Origin: Gracilariopsis chorda
Lineage: Eukaryota > Rhodophyta > Florideophyceae > Gracilariales > Gracilariaceae
Direction of reading: 5' to 3'
Length of the DNA stretch: 64,000 bases
Assembly (NCBI GenBank): GCA_003194525.1
Contig: NBIV01000031.1
Location: 248,001 to 312,000, forward strand
Shown one piece after another: positions 55,731 to 64,000 of this stretch. A model generated the notes under the pieces. That model did not search any database, had not been told where the DNA came from, and saw nothing but the letters and a program-made list of their open reading frames with translations. The position numbers and the translations under genes were made by a program. Positions within the stretch are counted from its first letter, which is position 1. Each line of letters opens with the position of its first letter.

Positions 55731-57944
55731 CTAGGACGACGCAGCCGGTTGCGAAAGGGATCCCGTGCGGGCGTGGTTGCGAGCCAGACTCCGGGCGGAA
55801 GAGGATGAGGCACCACCAGCGGACTCCGTGTCCGAAAGGTTAAGACCAAAGCAGTTATCAAGGTCTGTCGCGACACGCTCGGACAACACCTTAGAGTTCT
55901 CCTCCAGGATGGTCGCTAAGGCGTCTTTGACCTCTTGGTTACGCTGAACCAGCGAGTGGTACCGCGAAGCCCGGCGGGCCCAGGATTGGGCGGAACGAAG
56001 AGCCTCTACAATACCAGTGGGTTCAAGGATACCAACGGACGTGCATACCTTCTTCAGGTCATTGAAGGCCATTGTAATGACCTCTGGAGTGACCCGCACG
56101 GGAGGCGGAGGAGAGACCACCGGGGCGGAAACCGTCATGGACGTAGGAAGTGGGGAAGCCAAGGGACCGATGGACGCCTCTGGGGGCTCTACCACGGCAA
56201 CCTCATGCACGCGCACGAAAGACGACGCTACCGATGGGGCCGGTACAGGAACTACCGCCTGCTCCCGTACTGGAGGACAAAGACAATCTTCGCGAAACCC
56301 AATGGAATGAGGGTAGTAATCCGGCACAGACTGACGTGGCTCGTCCACGGGGACAGCCAGCAATGGTTTGGCCTGGTAGACGTTCCCGTCTTCATTGCCT
56401 AAAGGATGTCGCGGGATCGGGAGGAAGCTGTAGACGTCATAGTCGTACCAAAGGAACCCGGGGGCTCTGCGCCCAGTCTACCTGAAGTACATAATCCAAT
56501 AGGGCCTCAGCCTCTTCACTCTCGTACTCCATACCCCGGAAAATGTTCTGCACACCCAACTCATGGATTAGTTGGATAAAGGGCCACGGAAGAGGCACGA
56601 GTCGGCCTTCAGAACTGGGAAGAACCCGCTCGTTCCAGATACGGCAGTCGGTCTCCCGGACGTTAGCTTGGACCCCATATCGGGCGGTATCCAGAAAGGC
56701 CATCAAACAGAACACCGCCCATTCGGCAAAAAGAACCTGCTAGGTCAGCCAGGGGAGACGTTTAGTGAAGTCCCCCTGGAGCTGATAGTTGTGGTAGGCC
56801 ACCATGGACGGAGTAGGGACCATAAAGAGATTGGAAACGTGCCAGATGGCAGCCTCAAGGCCGGCGATAAGCGACGGTATCATGAGATATAGAGAAGAGC
56901 TGCGGGACGGAGGCATGTCGTGAAATTCCACTTGGTGCCAACAGAAGAAGTGCTTGAGGTTGGTTTGAATACGATCATCGGGTTTGATCATATCATGCCA
57001 ATAGGCCCGGTTCAATAACCAGTACAAGCGGTCGTATGGAGGTCTGATGCAGACTAATCCCAGGAGGCTATGACCAGGGGGAGGAAAGGGGGCCTTAGGG
57101 TCGCCATACATCGATTAAAGTCCTCCAGGAGCTTGTTTACTCTCCATTGGTAATCAGAATCCTCGCCGCAGTGGACGAAGGGCATATCCGGTGGGACCAG
57201 AGCGCGGCAACGCGCGTCCGAGCGTGCATCAGCAGGAAGGTGGAGCCAACGGTTGTAACAGGAGTCCTCTTGGGAGTTCTTCTTCGCACGGGCATAGTTG
57301 GGGATCGCAGCGAACCGCCGGGCGTCCAAGTATTGGTCAGCATACCGCACAAAATCGGCGACCAAACTGGGTAGATGGATAATCCTCACGGACATAGGAT
57401 TCCGACCCAAAGTGTGGTCGTACTTGTCCACGGGGTGGGCATATGCGCTGCTGGGGACCAGAGCCATGTTGGTCGATTCTACAGTTATTGCCACCCAAGG
57501 GATACGCTTGAAGCCGCCATAATCCAAGAGGTAGCCATGGGAGCCCTTATATGCCCCCGAGGACATGGCGTAGACGCGATCGACAAGCCGGCACAGCGGA
57601 CACTGCGCCAGGGGAGACCAACAGTCAGGAATCTGAAAGGCCAAGGGAATGCACCACGATCTGCCGAAGGGGCGAGTATGGTGGATGCACCAAGGCGGTA
57701 TGTGAAGAAAAGAGCGACCAGAAGGACTAGGTAATCTAGAGGGAAGTATGGGCGTCCGTGCCAGGGATCGGTGAAATGCAGGAGCACGAGGAGCACCCCG
57801 CAATTGAGACTCACTAGTTAATGAGGCCCCCTCGTAGGAGACCAATGGCATGGTAGCGGCCACGTGCCACTTGCCGAAAAAGCAACCAAATGGACGCAAA
57901 CCGGTACCGCCGCCGTACCTGCTGTGGAAGGGCCGACCAGCCAT
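55731..57944 (-). pseudogene. B2 antisense accessory ORF, degenerate
   Basis: Antisense fragments at 57054-57944, 56740-57111, 56437-56715 and 55731-56363 form one collinear reading with two frame changes and a TAG at about 56740. They converge on pol (36 bases apart), like the A1 antisense ORF. Weak similarity in the same order: RFAAIP and LVPPDMPF against RIAIP and VPVPLEF in A1, then EWA, EEAEALLDYVLQVDWAQSP against EEVLQLLGYIDSVSWSEVP. The C-terminal part has a Ser/Ala-rich acidic stretch. Function unknown. It has more open codons than the B2 pol decay would lead one to expect on the opposite strand. Confidence 0.55.
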
Positions 57945-58229
57945 GTGAACCAGGAGGCGAAAGACCTAATCGGTGGAAATGAAGAGAGAACAACAACCCC
58001 ATTGGGCGGGAGGAAAGAACGCCAGCGGAAGAAGAGGATAGCTCACCGACGTGGAAGTGGCCGACGGGACCTGGGATCTTAATGGGGGTAGGTCTGTAGG
58101 AGAATGACCATTGGGCAGGTGCAGTGGTGAAATAACCATGGGGCTGGGCTGGCAGGGGTCAGAACATTGCTGCCCGAAATATTCCACGTGGGCAAGCTGG
58201 GTGCCTATGCAGGAGATACGAGGGGACAG

Positions 58230-58621
58230 TGCGAGTGCCAAGGCACTGTGGCCATAGGTTTTATTATGTAGCTAATTTTTTGTAATTTGTTAGGATAGTG
58301 TCCGGAGGTCAGAGCGCCTCGCCAGCCATACAGGTTGCCTCGAGTGCCGCCGATCTCTGAAGCGTAAAGACAAGCACCCTCACCGTCTTCTTGCCCCCAT
58401 ATGCAGCCAGTAGGACTCCAAAGGCCTCGAAGCCATCGCTACCATTCTCCCGATCTGTAGTGAATTGAGATAGCGCCCGCCCATTGCGCCTCGCTGCCAG
58501 TTGGTGCCCGCGTCACTAGTAGACCCAGTGGATTGTCACCCCAGTGGCTGGCTCTCTGCCGCTATTACCCCCTAGTTGGACTACTACCCCAGTTGGCCAA
58601 AAGACGTAGTATTCTACTACA
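58230..58621 (+). repeat. B2 LTR, first tandem copy
   Basis: Starts TGCGAGTGCCAAGG and ends ATTCTACTACA, 392 bases, preceded by a purine-rich tract (about 58210-58228) that could be the polypurine primer. It is about 80 percent or better similar to the next copy by eye. Confidence 0.75.
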
Positions 58622-58627
58622 GGGACC

Positions 58628-59013
58628 TGCACAGTGCCAAGGTACTGTGATCTCAGGTTTATTTATGTAGTAATTTCAATTAGTTTTTAGGGTAGTTACC
58701 GGAGGTCAGAGCGCTTCTTCGACTATATAGGCTGACTCGAGTGCCGCCGACCTTCGAAGAGTAAAGACAAGCACCATCGCAGTCTTCTTGCTACCGTACT
58801 CAGCTAGTAGACGACAAAGGCCTCCTAACCATCGCTACCATTCTCCCAACTGGTAGGGACTTGAGTTGGCGCCCGCCCATCGCGCCTCGCCGCCAGTTGG
58901 TGCCCACGTGAAGAGTAGACCCCGTGGACTGTCTCCCCATTGGATGGACTTCTGTCGCTACTACTCAGTAAACTAGTACTCCAGTTGGCCAAAGGACACA
59001 GTATTCTACTACA
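58628..59013 (+). repeat. B2 LTR, second tandem copy
   Basis: Starts TGCACAGTGCCAAGG and ends ATTCTACTACA, 386 bases, separated from the first copy by only GGGACC. Blocks such as CCGGAGGTCAGAGCGC and TAAAGACAAGCACC are shared. No internal element sequence remains between the two. Confidence 0.75.
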
Positions 59014-59078
59014 ACAGGTCAGAGACTATTCCCCACAAAAAGCTCCTGCCTCGTGCATATCCCGGACACTTTTTTGGA

Positions 59079-61530
59079 ATGCAAAACCTACGCACTCTGT
59101 ATCGGATCTACATTCCTTTACTCCGCAAAGTAATGAAATGTAGACAACAGGATTTCACGGTCACAAAGGAAAGATTCCCTTCAATCAATCAACTGATTGG
59201 GTTCTCCTCATTTCGACGAAAAGAAACCGAGAGTGAAATGGGAGATGCCGACGAGAAACATATGGACGCATCCCTAGCTTAGTGCTTTGTATCAAGGGCA
59301 AGGTCTGACAACGAAGAAAATGAACTAATGCTTCCGAAGACCTTTAGAGCAGCACGAGACATTCCATAGTGGGCCGATGCAATCTACAGGGACTACGAGG
59401 CTCTAACCAGCAGAAAGATGTGGAAACTGGTGGATCGGAAACCTGAAATGAAACCACTGCCACTCCTGTGGACGTTCATCGTGAAGCATATACGCAGCAA
59501 GCCACTGAAGGTACTGCCAAGGGCTGGATGTATGGTCCGAGGAGACAAACAGGAGCCGTACTTGGATTAAGATCCGGAAAAGTTGTACGCCCCCGTAGCA
59601 CGGCTGGAGACATTCCAACTCGGGCTGGCGAAAGCGGCTGCACAAGGTTCAATAATGCAAACCTTGGATAGAAGTAACGCTTACATAATCGGAGACCTGT
59701 ACAAGCCATTAGTAATGTAACAGCCTACCAATGCGTTGGGCTGTTCATATCAAAATGGAAAGGTCTGCCTACTACTGAAGTCGATGTACGGTGCGAAACT
59801 AGCCGGACACATCTGGGGATCGCTATTCCATTCAGAGCTGATAAAGCTGAAGTTTTGGCAATTGTGAACTGATAGCCGACTGTATATCAACACGTCGAGT
59901 ATTGGGTTCATTATACTCGTAGCTGCAGTCGACGACGTACTAAGTTTTTAGACTCAAGATCCCTCCTGCAATACTTTATGGAAGAGATGAAAAAACTCTG
60001 TCGAGTGAAATATCTTGGAGAAGCAAAGTCTTTTCTTGGGATGGACATCGACAGGGACAGCAAAGGCATTTGGGTATTACAATAAAAACATGTCGTGAGG
60101 ACGTTAGAGAAGTACGAATTAGTGAAATCGAATCTTGCGCAAACTCCGTTGCCTACCCCTTGCGATCTGACGGATCTAAAGAAAGAAGAACAGAGTCTCT
60201 ACACTGTGCTTCACGCCAGATACCGGAAACTAGTAGTGCACTTGATATATTTAGCTGTGACTTCTGTAGTGCTAGGATCGGGAGAGGGCAGGCACTCAAG
60301 GTGTTCGAAGCCTTGCTCCCTGTATGGGTATCACAGCTTCCAGAACCTTCCGCATCGCACGGGTTTGGGGTGTAAGACCCACAGTGACTTCGGGAATACT
60401 ACCACGGAGGTTGGCATTTCAGTCCCAGAGTGCGTGAAGTTATGGTGAGTTTGACGTGGAAGCCATACTCACAGAAGCCCAGAGAGGAAAAAAAGGGAGA
60501 CGAAAAAAAAAAGAATCCGTAAGCACGGCGCTGTACAGATCCCAGAGAAGGGGTTCTTGTAGCCACGAGAGAGACAAAATAACCAAGAAATAACCCTATA
60601 CAGGGATGGACGAATGTCTTAGATGCACAGGAAAAACAACAGTAAAAAACAGTGATAAAGTGGTACACTTCGGACCAGTCTTGCACGGATGACTATGAGA
60701 AGTTGATATTACCGTGAACAGCCGTGGTTTCTCCCGATGGGGATAAGGAAGCTCATGTAGGCGGCAGGTATCAGGTCCGATATTCTGCAAAGAGTAATCC
60801 TCAACGATGAGCCTCAGTTCCCTTCTCTAGGAGGAGATGATGGCGAGGAGCCATCACCTAAGTAGGCACGACCCTGGTGTCTGACACTGGGGTGTGCAGC
60901 GCACCACAAGTGGCACTTTCCAGATTGGGTTCTACCTGGACGAGCCTCCATATCAGGAAAATACTCTAAAAATAAAAACTAAAATAACCCAAAGCACTGG
61001 GGAAATTCCTATGCAACCATGCATCTATCCCGATCTCATCCGAGTTACCAAGTATTGGTACACGTCAGACCCGTATCCACTGCCACGTGGCATCCCAGCA
61101 GGGATACTGTATCTCATAACCACCGTTCCGAATGCGCAAGGGATGCATGCGATATATGATCCGCATCTTCGCTAAGTCGCAACAAGTGCATTGCACTACA
61201 ACTTCAAGGCCTGAAATCATGTTCGTAGCTTCAATGGTAGCAGGGCAAGTGCATGCTCCTGCAAAGAGACGTGCTGAAATTTCATAAATGGTGTTAAGGT
61301 ACTTGAAACGTACGAAGGACTATTGCCTCTACTTCTCCACAAGCGCTAACGTGCCAATGGAAGCATATTGAGATGAAAATTTGGCTGGTTGCGAAGACAC
61401 CAGACAGTTTAAAACTGGTGTAATGGTAAAGGTAAACAAAGGACCCATTCTTTGGACTACAAAGAAGCAGAGGATAATTGTGTTATTTTCTGGAAAGACA
61501 GGTTTTATTGCATTCTCTTACTCGGAAAAG
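59079..61530 (+). pseudogene. Copia pol remnant C2 (RT and RNase H), shredded
   Basis: Readings in several frames give copia landmarks: an integrase C-terminal segment (about 59080-59180), the RT entry WADAIYRDYEALTSRKMWKL (about 59372-59430), LYAPVARLETFQLGLAKAAA (about 59590), and, after a stretch of unrelated sequence (about 60360-61200), the RNase H lead-in LRYLKRTKDYCLYFS, AGCEDTRQFKTG and GPILWTTKKQRI (61290-61490). Stops are frequent. It is not close to C1 in sequence. Confidence 0.75.
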
Positions 61531-62510
61531 CCGTGACATCGCTAAGAAGATTGTTTTGGATAATACTAAATAAAAAAAGTCGTTGAAGATGAACTAGAAA
61601 CCATGTATCCCATACTGATATTGAGTTATAGCTCCACCACTTTATAGTTTGTACAACATCCCCGAAGGTCTGAGCGTAACAAACCAATTGCTCTAAAGTT
61701 CTACCGTGTAAAAGAATTGGTGAGGAATGGCATTGTCGGCATATAATATTGCTCGATCTGAAATGATGCCTGCGGACGTGTTTAATATGTTTTTGAAGCA
61801 ACATGGACTGCAAACATTGAGTTTGCTGTATGGAGTACACCGCAACTTCTAATATTTTTTACAACTCATCTAACGCCTAGGGTTTCGTTTTAAGTCTTCG
61901 TTTTTTCTTTAATTTGTGTAAATGAAATAAGAACCCGTTGTTCTGTTTTACAGATCTTTGTAATATGGAGATTGCTATACCTTTTCCTTTCGGTGCAGAT
62001 TTTTCCTACCAGGTTTTTCTGCGCAAAATGGTCTAACGGTGGCACCCTTAGTAAATTTATCGAGATAGATACTAGTAGTAGTCAATCATAATACTTTGTT
62101 CATAACTGCGAGGGACGGGGTGAATGGCTGTGACAGCCGTTCAGTGAAACGTTTTGACGTTTCACCGAATCTGACAGTTCGATTATCAATAAAGCTCCAC
62201 CAGCGACTCTGGCTGACCTCGTACAGTGCACGAAACGCTGTTAAGCACAACCAGCCACAAGCTTCTATTGTAGGGATCGGCATGCTTTGGCGGTATAGCG
62301 ATGTGATGCACCCTGCCTTTTGGTTAGTTAATCACATTCGTATACTCTTTTTGTCATAGATAAGAACTACAGCTCTGCTATCATTAAAACACCTTGTGAA
62401 ACTTCTTGAAACCCACGAAAAACTACATGAAACATGCCAAAATAATGGGAGAACTTTCTGCCAATTGAAACCTCTTGCCTGGCACTAGTTATTATTCGTG
62501 ACAGCAAACA
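61531..62510. other. A/T-rich spacer, nothing recognised apart from two hairpins
   Basis: Short frames only. Two adjacent perfect hairpins occur at 62126-62138 (GGCTG-TGA-CAGCC) and 62144-62165 (8-bp stem GTGAAACG / CGTTTCAC). The right part may contain the 5' end of the Tc1/mariner element. Confidence 0.4.
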
Positions 62511-63548
62511 ATGCGTTGCTTGTCTATCCCAACGAAGGCCCCAAATATGGTGAGAGGAAAGTACTTGTCTCAATTTGAAAAAGGACAGATATCCGCACTC
62601 CGTCATGAAGGAATGTCTTTACGCCAAATTGCAGAGCTCGTAAAACGCTACATTGGGGCTATAAGAAGCTTCGTAAGTTCAAAAACGAAGCCAGATCAGC
62701 CCACCATCGCAAAAAAGGTTCGAAAACTATCTCCAAAGCAACATCGCGCTTTGCTGCGGGAGGAACGTAAGAGCAACTCGAGTGCGTCATATTTGAAAAT
62801 GGACCTCAATCTCAGTGTATCTGTTCGCCGGGTACAGAAGTTACCCAAAGAAGACGAAACCCTTAACTATTCAAAAGGATGCAGGGTTCAAAAATGACCG
62901 AAGATCATAAGATAGTACGGATACAATGGGCACGACGAAACAAATCTAAAAGAGATTTATTTTGGAATACAGTTGTGTTCTCAGATGAAAAGAAGTTCAA
63001 CATTTGACGGTCCTAATGGTCTCGCATATTACTGGCATTATTAAAGAACAGGGGCGCGATATCTATCCTTTTGTGTTGGAGGTGGTTTTTTGGTCATGGT
63101 TTAGGGTGCGATATAATTGTATGGTGTCAGTGACTTATAATTTTTATCGGGCACTGAGGATTCTAAGAAATATTGCAATACGCAAGAGCCTGGAATATTA
63201 CCTTGGACTGCAGAAATATTTGGACTTATGTTAACTTGGGTTTTTCAGCAGGACAGTGCATCAGTTCTTCGTTCTACTTTCACAAAGAACTGACTACTCC
63301 AACATCAGGTTCGGCTTCTATCTTGGTCTGCTAAGTGTCCAGTCCTTAACATAATTGAGAATGTCTGGGGACTAATGGCTTGGAAGGTTTACGCAAATGG
63401 TAAGCAGTTCAAGAATGTGGAGGATCTTGACTCTATTCTAAATGTATGGCGAAGTCTCACTGCAGACTACATGCAGAAACTGTATCGATCTATTCCTAGA
63501 CGCTTGTTAGCTGTGATGGAAAAGCATTGTGGTGCTACAAAGTACTAG
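62511..63548 (+). pseudogene. Tc1/mariner-like transposase, decayed
   Basis: The N-terminal helix-turn-helix is open at 62545-62897 (GKYLSQFEKGQISALRHEG; SLRQIAELVKR). Then come VVFSDEKKFN with the first catalytic Asp (about 62965-62998), FDGPNGLAYYWH in the next frame, VFQQDSAS with the second Asp position (about 63243), and CPVLNIIENVWGLMAWKVYANGKQF with the Glu (about 63340-63400). The C-terminus ends RSIPRRLLAVMEKHCGATKY at 63548. At least three frame breaks. Terminal inverted repeats were not identified. Confidence 0.85.
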
Positions 63549-63832
63549 AACAATAAAGGCGTGCAGTTTTATTACATGTGTCATAACTTATTTCGCGTGC
63601 TTAAACCTATTTCGCTGTATGATTTTGATTTGTACTCCGTATGAAACGGAACTGCGTCAATCGCATACCACTGTCGTTTTGGGCACCCGTTCTGCCCTTA
63701 TGCAAGCGTGACTAGTGTCATGCTTGCACCTTTGAAACGCCTTTATGGGCAGTCGGGTGGGTGTGCTTAAAGGAGTTTCGCGCACTGTATGTCGGTCAAG
63801 CCGCCAGGTACTACTGTACCCCATGTTTTTCA

Positions 63833-64000
63833 GCAGTGGAGTCCGAAAGCCGACGACGTACGTTCACACAAATGCATGTGACATGGGGGACGACCTACAG
63901 GACACCAATCGTGATTCCCAGACTGTCTAACCTGACCAGTGTAGGCCTGCAACTCGTTCCAAACTCTCTTGTACTGCGAATAGCATCCCCCTGCTCGCAT
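63833..64000. repeat. Dispersed direct repeat, copy 2 (cut by window end)
   Basis: Matches 8409-8577 in the same orientation, from GCAGTGG to CTCGCAT at the last base of the window. About 85-90 percent identical by eye. Confidence 0.75.

Overview
This is eukaryotic nuclear DNA, mostly transposable elements, with only two convincing host genes. One host gene is a GH38 alpha-mannosidase interrupted by a single short GT-AG intron. The other is an intronless MAP kinase. Intron-poor genes set in LTR-retrotransposon-rich DNA would fit a red alga (Chondrus-like florideophyte). That is an inference from gene style only, and no marker gene settles it.

Layout. 1-1673 holds nothing recognisable. 1674-5247 is the alpha-mannosidase. 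5652-6054 is a small foldback element and 6111-6413 a LINE RNase H scrap. 8409-8577 is a dispersed repeat whose second copy closes the window at 63833-64000. 8697-9902 (minus) is the MAP kinase, with an unusual TAY activation motif. 10410-38413 is an old Ty1/copia element (C1) with matching 241-bp LTRs. Its gag-pol was split by a Ty3/gypsy chromovirus (A1, 13227-35190, TSD GATTG). A1 was itself split inside gag by a second member of the same family (A2, 15565-26020, TSD GACAA), giving a three-level nest. 38799-40480 is a decayed pogo-like transposase (minus). 40590-43800 is mostly unassigned. 43830-50150 (B1) and 50150-59013 (B2) are two decayed chromoviruses of a second family, fused head-to-tail by deletion and ending in two tandem LTRs. 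59079-61530 is a shredded copia pol and 62511-63548 a decayed Tc1/mariner transposase.

The most unusual signals are in family A. First, its LTRs, gag, pol and accessory ORF are carpeted with tiny perfect hairpins (4-6 bp stems, usually starting CC and ending GG, 3-4 nt loops). Where A1 and A2 differ, several differences fall only in loops, and one LTR stem shows a compensating base-pair change. Neighbouring elements do not look like this. Second, A1 carries a long open frame on the opposite strand between pol and the 3' LTR. Family B has a degenerate antisense frame in the same position, so an antisense third gene may be a shared trait of these chromoviruses.

Family A elements look recent (LTRs nearly identical), but each copy is disabled by its own small lesions. 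C1, B1, B2 and C2 are clearly old and broken.
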